DNA of 49,271 nt from JANNMJ01 sp031397815 (GCA_031397815.1 JANNMJ010000226.1:1-49271); one strand, 5' to 3'. Shown: positions 1 to 8,929, counted from the first letter of the stretch. Translations and numbers: made by a program. The notes: generated from the letters alone by a model not told the origin.

Positions 1-66
1 CGGCAGCGCCTTCTGGTCCTGCTCCGCCGCGACGAATACTCCCTGAGTTATGGCCTCGAATCCTGA
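1..66 (+). CDS. C-terminal fragment, probable ECF sigma factor
   Basis: The frame starting at base 1 is open for 21 codons and ends with TGA at 64-66. Its third codon positions are almost all G or C, as in the real genes here, and it is rich in Arg and Leu (begins RQRLLVLLRR). It overlaps the next start codon by 17 bases, suggesting translational coupling. The following gene looks like an anti-sigma factor, and in Bacteroidota such genes usually follow an ECF sigma-70 gene. The Arg/Leu-rich end would fit the end of sigma region 4. The identity is inferred from context; too little is present for a domain match. Confidence 0.4.
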   Translation, partial: RQRLLVLLRRDEYSLSYGLES

Positions 67-1714
67 TCCTGAATCTAAAAAAGACCCGTTCCTCGATCAT
101 CTGCGTCAGCGGTTTTCGGAGGAAGAGGAGCTGCCGTCGCCCGCAGTTTGGGCGGCGCTCAGCCCCCGGCTGCCCGCGCCTAACCCGTGGCTGACGCGCT
201 ACGTCGGCGGTGGCGGCGTGCTCGGCCTGCTGCTGGGCCTGCTGATCGGGTGGGTGACGTGGGTGCAAATGGCCGCGCCGGTTGCTGGGGAAATAGCTTT
301 TGCTACGCTGCGCCCCGCCGCCACGAGTTTGCGCGCTGCTGCCCCGATTTCGCTCCCTGCCGCCACGAATTCACTCCCTCCCGCCCCGATTTCGCTCCCT
401 GCCGCCCCGATTTCGCTCCCTGCCGCCTCGATTTCGCTCCCTGCCGCCCCGATTTCGCTCCCTGCCGCCTCGATTTCACTCCCTGCCACCACGATTTCGC
501 TCCCTGCCGCCACGAATTCGCTCCCTGCCGCCACGGTTTCAGCCAACGTAGCAATACCGGCTTTGCCTGCCCTATGGGCTTCAGCGGTAGCGACTGATTC
601 AGTCATTCAGGCTGAAAAGCTTGGGCCTGAAAACGGAGTAAGGGCCGATTCAGCGCCCCGGGTTCGTGCTAATCTGGTAGCACTGGTGGCCGCCCAGCAG
701 CCCGTGCTGCTGGCGCTTCAGGCGGAGCTGGATACGCTGCGCGAACGGGCGCGTCGGGCCGTGCCGCTAGCCGATACGGCGCGCCAACAAGCCGTTGCGC
801 CGGAGTTGGCGGCTGTCGATACCGCCGCCGCCGATTCTGCCCGGCGCCCATCCCTGGCGCCTACCCGCCGCTGGGCCGCGCTGCTCCTCGCCGAAACCAC
901 CACCGCTTGGGGCAGCCTTCCCGGCCACAACCCCGCCACCACCCGCGAACAATTGCTGGGCGCCACCACGCGCTCCGTCGCCGCCGAGTTCCGCCCCACC
1001 GACCGATGGGCCATCCGCGCCGGGTTCGGCGAAACCCGCCTACGCGACCAGTTCCGGTTCGCCACTGATTCGGTGCATCATTCGGCCAAGCACGACACGA
1101 CCTGGACGGCCAATATCGAGGTGCATCAAACGCGTGATTCGTCGTTTACGACCCGCATCGACTCTATCGGGCGCCCCGAGCCGATCATCAACCAGCAGGG
1201 TCAGGTCGTGGGGTACACCACAGTGTACGTGCCGTTCATCGATACGACGTACCACATCACCACGCGCCACGATACCATCCGCACGATGAAGGAAAACGTC
1301 GTCATCAGTGCGCAAACCCGCACCGAGCGTCGGGAACAGGATTTACGCCCCGATTATCGCTTTTGGTCGGTTCCGCTGGCGGCGCAGTTTCGGGTAGTGC
1401 AGCGCGGGCGCTGGAGCGCTGGGGTCAATCTGGGCGCGCACGTTCTCTTTTTCCGGGGCGGCTATCACGCCACCCACGATGCGGCTACCGGGGCTTACCG
1501 GCTACGTCGCATCGGCGCCACCGAAGGCCCGTTCCGGCCCGTGAGCCTGGCTCTCGCCACCGGCCTGGAGGTGCGGTTCCGCTTCACCGACCGCCTCAGT
1601 TTCCTGACCGGCGGCGCGGCGCGCGGTTGGGCCGTGGGCCCGCTTCGGACCGCGCCCTTGCCCCGGTGGACTTTCGCCGCGCACTGCGGCCTGAGCTGGG
1701 AGCTGGGCCGTTGA
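50..1714 (+). CDS. putative dual membrane-spanning anti-sigma-like protein with C-terminal outer-membrane barrel
   Basis: 554 residues with no cleavable signal peptide. Residues 1-50 are polar and would be cytoplasmic. Residues 53-75 form one strong hydrophobic helix rich in Gly and Leu. Residues 100-162 are nine heptads of the type ISLPAAP, a Pro-rich extended linker. Residues 215-260 look helical. From about 290 to the end there are alternating hydrophobic/aromatic strands ending in an aromatic-rich segment, like porin-family barrels. The order (cytoplasmic head, inner-membrane helix, spacer, barrel) matches the dual membrane-spanning anti-sigma factors described in Bacteroides, in which one chain crosses both membranes and controls an ECF sigma factor. 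The 17-base overlap with the preceding probable sigma gene supports this. No anti-sigma motif is recognisable in the short head, so the function is inferred. The run of T at 1719-1725 follows the stop. Confidence 0.6.
   Translation: MASNPDPESKKDPFLDHLRQRFSEEEELPSPAVWAALSPRLPAPNPWLTRYVGGGGVLGLLLGLLIGWVTWVQMAAPVAGEIAFATLRPAATSLRAAAPISLPAATNSLPPAPISLPAAPISLPAASISLPAAPISLPAASISLPATTISLPAATNSLPAATVSANVAIPALPALWASAVATDSVIQAEKLGPENGVRADSAPRVRANLVALVAAQQPVLLALQAELDTLRERARRAVPLADTARQQAVAPELAAVDTAAADSARRPSLAPTRRWAALLLAETTTAWGSLPGHNPATTREQLLGATTRSVAAEFRPTDRWAIRAGFGETRLRDQFRFATDSVHHSAKHDTTWTANIEVHQTRDSSFTTRIDSIGRPEPIINQQGQVVGYTTVYVPFIDTTYHITTRHDTIRTMKENVVISAQTRTERREQDLRPDYRFWSVPLAAQFRVVQRGRWSAGVNLGAHVLFFRGGYHATHDAATGAYRLRRIGATEGPFRPVSLALATGLEVRFRFTDRLSFLTGGAARGWAVGPLRTAPLPRWTFAAHCGLSWELGR
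347..535 (+). repeat. 21-bp tandem repeat coding ISLPAAx heptads
   Basis: Nine in-frame 21-bp units encode (I/N)SLPAA(P/S/T). The most alike units lie at 386-470. The repeat lengthens the linker between the membrane helix and the barrel-like part. Unit number is likely to vary between strains by slippage. Confidence 0.9.
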
Positions 1715-1765
1715 GGTGTTTTTTTGGCTGGTAGTCACGGCTCTGCAACTTTTTTTGACTGCGCT

Positions 1766-1794
1766 GGAAGTATTTCGCTATCAAATTCGGTCAA
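1766..1794 (+). promoter_or_regulatory. shared upstream element, copy 1
   Basis: This 29-nt stretch matches 5006-5034 at 21 of 29 positions, including the 11-mer AGTATTTCGCT and a terminal GTCAA. Both copies follow a T-rich run and GAC and both lie upstream of an exported-protein gene, 102 nt from the start codon here. It may be a promoter or operator. It does not match the TTTG/TAnnTTTG consensus well. Confidence 0.3.
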
Positions 1795-1896
1795 CAAAAA
1801 CAGAGACGTCCTTCGGGCCACGTCGGCGGGCCGCGCACCCGTCAACCATCGGCCAAAAGTCTTTTTTTTCCTTCACACGTTAACAGGCTTATCTCA

Positions 1897-4794
1897 ATGC
1901 GTTCAGTTTCTAGTTTTTTGCTGCGTTCGATAGCCGTGGCGTTGGCTGGGCTTTCGCTGGCCACCGCGCCGGCTGCTGCTCAGGTGCTGCAAGGTCCCCA
2001 TTTCCAGTGGGCATCGGCCCTGTACAGCACACCGGTCAGCCCAGCGCTGACGGTCGCGTCGAACGCCTCGGCCCTAGATGCCGCCGGCAATTCGTACATG
2101 GCCTTCAGTTACCAGGGCGACCTGATGCTCGGCAACACGCTGCTGCCCGACGGCCGCCACAATGGCGTGGTGCAGTACGCCCCCAACGGGCAAGTGACGT
2201 GGTTCAAGGACCTCGGCCTGTATGCGACGGTCAACGACGTAGCCGTCGATCCGGACGGTAATCTCGTTGTTGCCGGCTCGTTCAACGGCCCCATCTTCAT
2301 CGATAGTCTCTCGATGCAGGCGCAGATGACCGACATTTTCCTGATCAAGTGGACCAGCAGCGGGCGGCTTCTGTGGGCTAAGCAAGGGCTAGCGGGCAGT
2401 AATCCTTCGGTGCGGTACCTCAAGCACATTGCCATCGATGCTACCGGGAACATCTACGCCACCGGCGAAGCAGATGCGCAGTCGGTCTTCGGGCCGACGG
2501 CGCAGATTGGGTCGTCGTTGCTCGCTACTTCCGTGGTGAGTGGGGCCGTGTATTGCGCCAAATACACCGCCACCGGCGATCTGGTGTGGGTCACGGGGTC
2601 GGATAATCACCTGTTCGCGCCGAGTGGTCTGGCGATACGCGGCGAAGCCTCGGGCATCGGCCTCGACCCAACCGGTACGGGAGGCGTGGTGCTGGTGGGG
2701 CGTCTGCCCGGACAGCTTACGTGGGGCACTTCTACCACCGTGATCGGCGCTGGCCCTACTAATGCCCACAACCTGTATTGGGTACGGCTAAACACTACGG
2801 ACGGGCAATTTCATAGCGGTTTTTCGGCGCTCGCCGACCCGGTTTCGCCGCCCCATCTGGCCGTTGATGCCGCCGGCAATTCATACCTCGCGCAGCAATT
2901 CAGCAACAGTTTCACCCTCAACGGCGCCGCCGTCACGCTACCGACGGCTACGCTCCCCGGCATTCAGAATGCGGTATACGTGGCGAAACTCAGCCCCGCT
3001 GGGACGCCCGCCTGGGCACGCGTATTCACCACCCGCACCACCAACAATCCCTTCGACGTGCGCGACCTGGCCCTCAACGACAGTTCGCAGCTTTTCCTGG
3101 CCGGCACGGTAGCCAGCAGCGATACCGTGAATTTTGGCGCGGGTGGGGTTTTTCTACCGCCTACGCTCGGTAATACCATCCCCTTTGCATTGGGTCTGAA
3201 CACCACAACGGGTGTACCCGATTGGGTGAAGGGCGCCGCCACGGGCACCACGCGGTTTCACGTGGGTAGCAGTGTCAGCGCCAACAACTTCGGACAAGTG
3301 GTATTAACCGGCGCTTACAGCGACGACGCGGCGCAGTTCGGCCCTTGGGTAGCACCCGTAGCCGGGAGCAGCCCCAACGGCGCAAAGCTCTTTACGGCTA
3401 TGATTGGCCTAAGAGTACCGCAAGTGGTGCCTAATACCATCAGCGGCACGGTGTTCATCGATGCCAATGCCAATGGCTACCGCGATTCAACCGAGCTACC
3501 CGCGCCCGCCGGCCTCGTGCTGACCGTGAGCAATATCGGCCCTTACGCCGTCACCGACTCACTGGGATACTATCGGATTGATTTTTTTGCCGATACGCTC
3601 ACGCTTAACTTCGGCTCCCCTCTGCTCAACTACCAGTCGCAGCAGCCGATTGTGGGGCCGGTTCGGGTGCTTCTACCCGGTACCGTTTTCACCCGAGACG
3701 TACCGATTGTCCCGATTGCGAACCGCCCCGACGGTCGCCTCACCCTCACCGCCTACACCGACGCCGAGCCCGGCCTACCGCTTCGCTACCGCCTGACCAT
3801 CGAGAACACCGGCACCGCACCGCTGGCGGGCAGCACGGTCGCCGTCGATTTCGATTCGCGTCTGACCTACGTGGGCACCAGTCTGCCGGGGGCTACCGTT
3901 AGTGGCCACCGCCTCACCACCGCCGCGCCCGCCCTGCTACCCGGCGAAAGCCGCGCCTTCGACGTAACCTTCCAGGTGCCCACCACCACGCCCCTAGCTG
4001 CCACCCTGACGTGCGTGGCCAACCTAACGGTGCCCCTCGACGGCGCCCTCGCCGACAATACCAGCACCGCCCCGCGCCCGGTAGTGGCCGCCCGCGTAGC
4101 CCACACGGCCGAGGTCGATCACACGTCTCTGAGCCTGCCGCAAGTGGCCGCCAACGAATGGCTGACATACACCGTGCGCTTCCGCAACGACGGCACTGCG
4201 CCGGTGCCCAACGTTGCACTCGCCGCCACGCTGGCGGGCGCGCACATCCGCCGGGGGTCGGTGCAGGTGCTGGCCTCGTCGCACCCGGTTACGTTCGCCA
4301 TCGGCCCAAACACGGTCGATTTCACCCTGAATGGCGCCAATCTGCCGCCATATAGCCAAAATACTATCGGTGCCTTCGGTTTTGTGTCGTTCCGGGTGCG
4401 GGTGCAGGCCGGCCTGACTGCCGGTACGCTCATCCGGCTCGATGCCGCCCTTACGCTCGGCGCGCAGGCGCCCGTGGCCCTGAGCGCACTCACCCGCATC
4501 GGCGGCACTACGGGGCTGGCCGCTACAGCCGCTGCCACCGAAACGACCCTCTGGCCGAACCCGGCCCGCGAGATGGTATCGCTCGAAACGGCCATGCCCG
4601 GCCCGCTGGCCGTGGCCTTGCTCGACGGGGTTGGCCGCGTAGTACGCACCGCCACCCTACCCGAAACCGCCCGCCGCCTATCGGTGGCGGGGCTGCCGGC
4701 GGGTTTATACACGCTCCGCGCCACGGCGTCTGCCCCGGCCGGGGGTACGCCCATAACCGTGGTGCGCCGCCTGAGCGTGGTGGCCGCCGAGTAA
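1897..4794 (+). CDS. secreted beta-propeller protein with SdrD_B-like and DUF11-like domains and T9SS sorting domain
   Basis: 965 residues. The N-terminus is a classical signal peptide (basic start, hydrophobic core, cleavage after AAA-Q near residue 29). Residues 30-505 hold repeated blades with DAAGNSY or DPDGNLV signatures, as in SBBP-type propellers. Residues 512-585 resemble an SdrD_B/Cna-B domain, with the calcium-type motif DANANGYRD. Residues 610-870 contain two DUF11-like domains (RLTIENTGTAPLAG; YTVRFRNDGTAPVPN). From about residue 883 (LWPNPAREMVSLE) to the end is a type A T9SS C-terminal domain, including LPAGLYTLR. The protein should cross the outer membrane by type IX secretion and be surface-attached or released. 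Its binding target is unknown. The gene appears monocistronic. Confidence 0.85.
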   Translation: MRSVSSFLLRSIAVALAGLSLATAPAAAQVLQGPHFQWASALYSTPVSPALTVASNASALDAAGNSYMAFSYQGDLMLGNTLLPDGRHNGVVQYAPNGQVTWFKDLGLYATVNDVAVDPDGNLVVAGSFNGPIFIDSLSMQAQMTDIFLIKWTSSGRLLWAKQGLAGSNPSVRYLKHIAIDATGNIYATGEADAQSVFGPTAQIGSSLLATSVVSGAVYCAKYTATGDLVWVTGSDNHLFAPSGLAIRGEASGIGLDPTGTGGVVLVGRLPGQLTWGTSTTVIGAGPTNAHNLYWVRLNTTDGQFHSGFSALADPVSPPHLAVDAAGNSYLAQQFSNSFTLNGAAVTLPTATLPGIQNAVYVAKLSPAGTPAWARVFTTRTTNNPFDVRDLALNDSSQLFLAGTVASSDTVNFGAGGVFLPPTLGNTIPFALGLNTTTGVPDWVKGAATGTTRFHVGSSVSANNFGQVVLTGAYSDDAAQFGPWVAPVAGSSPNGAKLFTAMIGLRVPQVVPNTISGTVFIDANANGYRDSTELPAPAGLVLTVSNIGPYAVTDSLGYYRIDFFADTLTLNFGSPLLNYQSQQPIVGPVRVLLPGTVFTRDVPIVPIANRPDGRLTLTAYTDAEPGLPLRYRLTIENTGTAPLAGSTVAVDFDSRLTYVGTSLPGATVSGHRLTTAAPALLPGESRAFDVTFQVPTTTPLAATLTCVANLTVPLDGALADNTSTAPRPVVAARVAHTAEVDHTSLSLPQVAANEWLTYTVRFRNDGTAPVPNVALAATLAGAHIRRGSVQVLASSHPVTFAIGPNTVDFTLNGANLPPYSQNTIGAFGFVSFRVRVQAGLTAGTLIRLDAALTLGAQAPVALSALTRIGGTTGLAATAAATETTLWPNPAREMVSLETAMPGPLAVALLDGVGRVVRTATLPETARRLSVAGLPAGLYTLRATASAPAGGTPITVVRRLSVVAAE

Positions 4795-4826
4795 GAGCTG
4801 TTTCGACCGAACGGCGAACCCGTGCC

Positions 4827-4922
4827 GAGGATACCCATTGCGGCCAGTGCGTAACGCGAGCATCAGATGCCGCCAAAGACGCCGCCAACCTGCCGGTTGC
4901 GCTGGCTGCAAAGGGTATCCTC
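4827..4922. repeat. 25-bp imperfect inverted repeat with 46-nt loop
   Basis: Arms 4827-4851 and 4898-4922 are complementary at 21 of 25 positions, with a perfect outer 10 bp (GAGGATACCC/GGGTATCCTC). No T-run follows, so it is not a typical intrinsic terminator. It could be a dispersed palindromic repeat or a structured end of the upstream transcript. Confidence 0.65.
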
Positions 4923-5005
4923 GCGAGGGGTGGTAATCGGTAGAGGCTTGAGATTCGATAAAAATATGCCGGGCAGAAATTTTATGCATTTTTTTCTTAT
5001 GACCC

Positions 5006-5034
5006 GGCAGTATTTCGCTCAATACCTCAGTCAA
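5006..5034 (+). promoter_or_regulatory. shared upstream element, copy 2
   Basis: Partner of 1766-1794 (21 of 29 identical, core AGTATTTCGCT). It lies 332 nt before the FAS1 lipoprotein start, and the right arm of the TGCCGGG/CCCGGCA pair overlaps its left edge. The function is unknown. Confidence 0.3.
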
Positions 5035-5366
5035 TGTAAATAGAAGCCGAATTCGGAGGCGCGACTCCGAAATTGATTTCTGCATTCGACACGTGCCGAG
5101 GTACCTATTTTTTTGCATCAGCGTGCGGCCTTAAAAGCCCACGTTACCCGTCCCTAAACGGGGGAAGTCGGCGGTTGGCCCGCCGTGAGGCCGGACGCCA
5201 AGCGGGCGACCGCTCCAGCCGACCGCAGCCGACCGCCGATAACCTCCGGGGAGCTGGTTCCTCCCCGTTTTCTCCGCTGATCTCGCTCCGCAACACCCGC
5301 GTTTTTGCGCGGGTAGGGAGCCGTTTTGTGTCTATTTTTTTCTCACATTTCCCCCCGTTTCTTTCC

Positions 5367-6419
5367 ATGTTTACCTCCAAAAATGCCCTTCCGGGCGCTG
5401 TCAAACCCGTTTTTCGCCGCGTGCTCAATCGGGTGGCTCTGTTGGTTGCGCTCCCGGCGCTGCTCTTGAGCGCCACGAGCTGCAAAGACGACGACGACGA
5501 TAATACCCCCACCCCGGCGCCCACCCAGCAAAACATCGTACAGTTGGCGCAGGGCAATGCCAACCTCTCGACTTTGGTGGCCGCCGTCACTAAAACCAAT
5601 CTTGCGGGCACCCTCAGCGGCACCACCGAGCTGACGGTTTTTGCGCCCACCAACGCGGCGTTCGCCGCCCTGCAAGACCCATTTAAAACCGCCGCCAGCA
5701 TCAACGCTATCACCGATGCCAACACCATCGCGGCGCTGCGCGGCATCCTGCTTTACCACGTCATTGCGGGCGATGTGAAGGCGGCGGCCATCACCAGCGG
5801 CTCCCGCGCCACCCAGCGGACGGCCACGACGGGCATCAACGACAACACGATTTATCTGTCGAAAAACGCCACCGGGGTCTTCATCAACGGCTCCAGCCAA
5901 GTCACGACGGCCGATGTGGATGCGTCGAACGGCGTCGTCCACGTCATCAATAAAGTATTGATTCCGCCGACGCTGAATATCGTCCAGATTGCGCAAGGCA
6001 ACCCCAATCTCACGGCCCTCGTGGCGGCCGTCGTGAAGACCGGTCTCGCTGGTACGCTCTCCGATGCGAACGCCAATTTCACGGTCTTCGCGCCGACCGA
6101 TGCCGCCTTCGCCGCCCTGCCCGACCCATTCAAAACCGCCGCCAGCATCAACGCCATCACCGCCACGGCCGACATCGATTTTCTGCGGAACGTGCTGCTC
6201 TACCACGCCGCCGCCGCCCGGGTTTTCTCCACCGACCTCACGAATAACCAAACCGTGACCACCGCCGCCACGGCCCCGAACAACACCGTCACGATCACCA
6301 CCACCGGCGGCGCCCGCGTGAAAGGCCGCGCCAACACCACCTCCTCCGGTATTACAGGAGTCGATATTCTGGCCACCAACGGCGTGATTCACGTCATCGA
6401 CCAAGTGCTGCTGCCGTAG
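5367..6419 (+). CDS. FAS1 (fasciclin) domain lipoprotein, two domains
   Basis: 350 residues from ATG 5367. This start gives a proper lipoprotein signal: basic MFTSKNALPGAVKPVFRR, a hydrophobic core and a lipobox-like ATSC followed by an Asp-rich stretch (KDDDDD). FAS1 domain 1 covers about residues 54-198 and domain 2 about 203-350. Each carries the H1 type motif TVFAPTNAAF/TVFAPTDAAF, the internal LLYH motif and the H2-type ending NGVVHVIN/NGVIHVID. The halves are internal duplicates; both contain DPFKTAASINAIT. FAS1 proteins are typically surface adhesion or matrix-interaction proteins. The Asp run after the acylated Cys could favour surface export in Bacteroidota, which is an inference. 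A strong terminator follows. Confidence 0.85.
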   Translation: MFTSKNALPGAVKPVFRRVLNRVALLVALPALLLSATSCKDDDDDNTPTPAPTQQNIVQLAQGNANLSTLVAAVTKTNLAGTLSGTTELTVFAPTNAAFAALQDPFKTAASINAITDANTIAALRGILLYHVIAGDVKAAAITSGSRATQRTATTGINDNTIYLSKNATGVFINGSSQVTTADVDASNGVVHVINKVLIPPTLNIVQIAQGNPNLTALVAAVVKTGLAGTLSDANANFTVFAPTDAAFAALPDPFKTAASINAITATADIDFLRNVLLYHAAAARVFSTDLTNNQTVTTAATAPNNTVTITTTGGARVKGRANTTSSGITGVDILATNGVIHVIDQVLLP

Positions 6420-6512
6420 TGTTGATTCCTTAGCGCTGCTCCTCTTAGTGCTGCTCCCCGAAAAGCAGCCCCCCCTTGCCCTCAACTAACGGGGAACTCT
6501 GATGAGGGCAGG

Positions 6513-6547
6513 AACCCCGTCGGCGCGTTGCGTCGGCGGGGTTTTTT
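6513..6547 (+). terminator. intrinsic terminator after FAS1 gene
   Basis: A 14-bp stem (6513-6526 with 6530-6543, two G-U pairs, GTT loop) runs into six T at 6542-6547. Confidence 0.85.
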
Positions 6548-6627
6548 GTGTTTGGTGCGGCCCAACCTGGCGCCAAGCGCGGCCGTAGGGAAGGTATCCG
6601 TTTGCTTTTTTGCTTCGCTTCCTCCTG

Positions 6628-8214
6628 ATGAAATCGACTGCTGCGCCTGCTTCCTCTGCTTCTGACCATACTTCCGGCACCACTCAGCCCATCTGGCTCG
6701 GCACGGCCGAAGTGCCGTCGTTTGCGCCGCTCACCGCCGATACCACGGCCGATGTGGTGATTGTGGGCGCCGGAATCGCTGGCCTGACCACGGCGTATCT
6801 GCTCACGCAGGAAGGGCGGCGTGTCGTCGTCCTCGACGATGGCCCGATTTTGAGCGGCGAAACGGGCCGCACGACGGCGCACCTCGCCAATGCGCTCGAC
6901 GACCGGTTTTATCGGCTCGAAAAACTCTTCGGCGAAGACGGCGCGCGGCTGGCGGCGGAAGCGCACGGCGCGGCCATCAGCACCATCGAGCGTATCAGTA
7001 AAACTGAAAATATCGCGTGTGATTTCCGCCGTCTGCCGGGCTACCTGTTCGTGGGGGCGGGGTGCGACGAGAACGAGCTGGACCAGGAGCTGGAAGCCGC
7101 CCTGCGCGCCGGTCTACCGGGCGTGCGCCTGCAAGCCGAAAGCGGGCAGGCGGGCGTGCGCTGGGCGGGGCCGTGCTTGGTGTTTCCGCAGCAGGCGCAG
7201 TTTCACGTGGTGAAATATCTGGTCGGGCTGGCGCGGGCCATCGAGGCGAAAGGCGGGCGGATTTACGCTCATTCGCACGTAGCCGAAGTGCAGGGTGGCG
7301 ATGCCAGTGATGCCCTCGTGCGGCTCACGGCCGGGCCAGTCGTGCGGGCGCCGCACATTGTCGTAGCCACCAACGTGCCCTTCAACGACCGCGTCGTGAT
7401 GCACACCAAGCAGGCCGCGTATCGCTCCTACGTGGTGGCGCATCGGGTGCCCGCCGGGTCCATCGCGCCGGGGCTTTACTGGGACACGGCCGACCCGTAT
7501 TACTATGTCCGCCTCCAGAAGACCGACGCCGAAGGGGAGTTTGCGGGCGATGACCTGCTCATCGTTGGCGGCCTCGACCACAAAACCGGTCAGCCCGACA
7601 CCGAGCCAATCCGGAAGTTCGACGCCCTCACCGACTGGGCGCGCGCGCATTTCGACGGCCTCGGCGCACGAGCCTACGCATGGAGCGGACAAGTATTGGA
7701 GCCGAACGACGCCCTCGGTTACGCCGGTCGGAACCCGCTCGATTCGGCCAATATCTACCTCATCACCGGCGATTCCGGCCACGGAATGACCCACGGCACC
7801 CTCGGCGCCCACATCATCACCGACCTCATCTGCAAGCGCCCGAACCCGTGGGCCGCCCTCTTCGACCCCGGCCGGGTGACGGTGAAAGCATCCTCCCTGA
7901 AAGAGTTCGCCCGCGAAAACGCCAACGTAGCCGCCTCCTACACCGACCTCCTCACCGGCGGCGATGTAGCCTCGCCCGAAGAAATCAAAGCCGGGGAAGG
8001 GGCCGTGCTGCGGCGCGGCCTCACCAAGATAGCCGCCTACCGCGACGACGCCGGTCAGCTCCACGAATGCTCCGCCATCTGCCCCCACCTCGGCTGCGTA
8101 GTAGCGTGGAACGGCGCCGAAAAAAGCTGGGATTGCCCCTGCCACGGCTCCCGTTTCGCCGCCACCGGTGCGCTGTTGGCGGGTCCGGCGAATGAGGGGT
8201 TGGCGCGTGTGTAG
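6628..8214 (+). CDS. FAD-dependent oxidoreductase with C-terminal Rieske [2Fe-2S] domain
   Basis: 528 residues from ATG 6628; an in-frame TTG at 6610 is a weaker start. Near residue 34 is the Rossmann FAD motif GAGIAGL, preceded by DVVIV and followed by an acidic strand end (VVLDDG). Then comes a DAO-type body with GETGRTTAHL, typical of the glycine/D-amino-acid oxidase (DadA/PuuB-like) group. The last 60 residues form a Rieske domain with CPH, about 15 residues, then CPCH, giving the Cys/His ligand pairs, followed by GSRF and GPA. Such fusions are soluble flavoenzymes fed by their own iron-sulphur cluster. The substrate is unknown. A stem-loop follows the stop. Confidence 0.85.
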   Translation: MKSTAAPASSASDHTSGTTQPIWLGTAEVPSFAPLTADTTADVVIVGAGIAGLTTAYLLTQEGRRVVVLDDGPILSGETGRTTAHLANALDDRFYRLEKLFGEDGARLAAEAHGAAISTIERISKTENIACDFRRLPGYLFVGAGCDENELDQELEAALRAGLPGVRLQAESGQAGVRWAGPCLVFPQQAQFHVVKYLVGLARAIEAKGGRIYAHSHVAEVQGGDASDALVRLTAGPVVRAPHIVVATNVPFNDRVVMHTKQAAYRSYVVAHRVPAGSIAPGLYWDTADPYYYVRLQKTDAEGEFAGDDLLIVGGLDHKTGQPDTEPIRKFDALTDWARAHFDGLGARAYAWSGQVLEPNDALGYAGRNPLDSANIYLITGDSGHGMTHGTLGAHIITDLICKRPNPWAALFDPGRVTVKASSLKEFARENANVAASYTDLLTGGDVASPEEIKAGEGAVLRRGLTKIAAYRDDAGQLHECSAICPHLGCVVAWNGAEKSWDCPCHGSRFAATGALLAGPANEGLARV

Positions 8215-8218
8215 GGGT

Positions 8219-8242
8219 GGAGTAGCTTTCGTTAGCTACTCC
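8219..8242. terminator. stem-loop after oxidoreductase
   Basis: A perfect 9-bp stem GGAGTAGCT/AGCTACTCC with loop TTCGTT starts 5 bases after the stop codon. No T-run follows, so termination is likely but unproven. Confidence 0.5.
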
Positions 8243-8305
8243 AAATTGCTAGTTATTGGAGCGACCTCGTGAGGTAACGCCGTTTGGTAGCTGCTGCCCC
8301 GGCTT

Positions 8306-8929
8306 TCAGTTCTTGCGTTTATCTTGATAGAACTCTGCAAAGCATTGTGAGCCAATTGCTCCGCCTCCATATTCCAAAACTATGTTGTCTTTGTAGTAAA
8401 TGTAAGTGCAGCCATTATTATATTGTTCGAGTTGACTTGCTTTTAGATTGTTGTCAAAAATATCATAGCTAAATTTCCCCAATCCACTTCGCTGCCACCC
8501 AATAACAACCGGATTTCTTCCCGAAATCGATATGCAGTTTGCGTTGTCTAGTTTCTCTTTGAGTGTTTCGAGTTGTTTTGTTGTCCACTTTAGCTCACTC
8601 AGCAAAGAATCAACCCTGTGTGACTTGATTCGCAAATTCCAGTTGTTCTGATCGTTGTTGTCTGTTCTGACGTGAAAAATTCCTAGTTTATTGTCGTTTT
8701 CAAATTCAATATCCACCCTTGCGCTGTCTGGAAGAATCGACTTAAAGTAATTTTTGACGTCAATGATTGCTTCTGTTCGTTCTTCGTAATTCTCGATTAG
8801 GTCGCTCTTGTCGTAGAATGGTCCTGTAAATAAATTATCAAATATTATATTAAGATAAACAAAAAATCCGACAATAACTAACGCTGAGATGCCGAGTAAA
8901 ATTAAAAATAATTTTAACGCGTAGTTCAT
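8306..8929 (-). CDS. hypothetical membrane-anchored protein, AT-rich
   Basis: 207 residues with no family recognised. Residues 5-28 are a strong N-terminal hydrophobic helix without a clear cleavage site. The remaining 180 residues are hydrophilic, rich in Asn, Asp and Lys, and should face the periplasm. Two short Gly-rich segments occur (WQRSGLGKF and YGGGAIG). Composition is strikingly AT-rich and rich in A/T-ending codons, unlike every other gene here, suggesting recent transfer. The ATG at 8927-8929 is the only reasonable start. It shares the AT-rich patch with the next gene. Confidence 0.7.
   Translation of the reverse strand: MNYALKLFLILLGISALVIVGFFVYLNIIFDNLFTGPFYDKSDLIENYEERTEAIIDVKNYFKSILPDSARVDIEFENDNKLGIFHVRTDNNDQNNWNLRIKSHRVDSLLSELKWTTKQLETLKEKLDNANCISISGRNPVVIGWQRSGLGKFSYDIFDNNLKASQLEQYNNGCTYIYYKDNIVLEYGGGAIGSQCFAEFYQDKRKN

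Larger units (their letters stand above)
4795..5366. other. long non-coding leader/intergenic region
   Basis: 572 bases without a convincing gene. It holds a long imperfect inverted repeat (4827-4922), an inverted TGCCGGG/CCCGGCA pair (4967-4973 and 5003-5009, 29 nt apart), copy 2 of the shared element (5006-5034) and a perfect 7-bp hairpin TTCGGAG/CTCCGAA with a 6-nt loop (5052-5071). A reading frame is open from 5073 into the FAS1 gene, but its peptide lacks a signal sequence and has the composition of shadow translation. I therefore take this as a long 5' leader. Confidence 0.6.

Noticed and set aside
5073..5366. 98-codon extension of the FAS1 gene
   Set aside because: The lipoprotein signal peptide begins at ATG 5367, and an extension would bury it.
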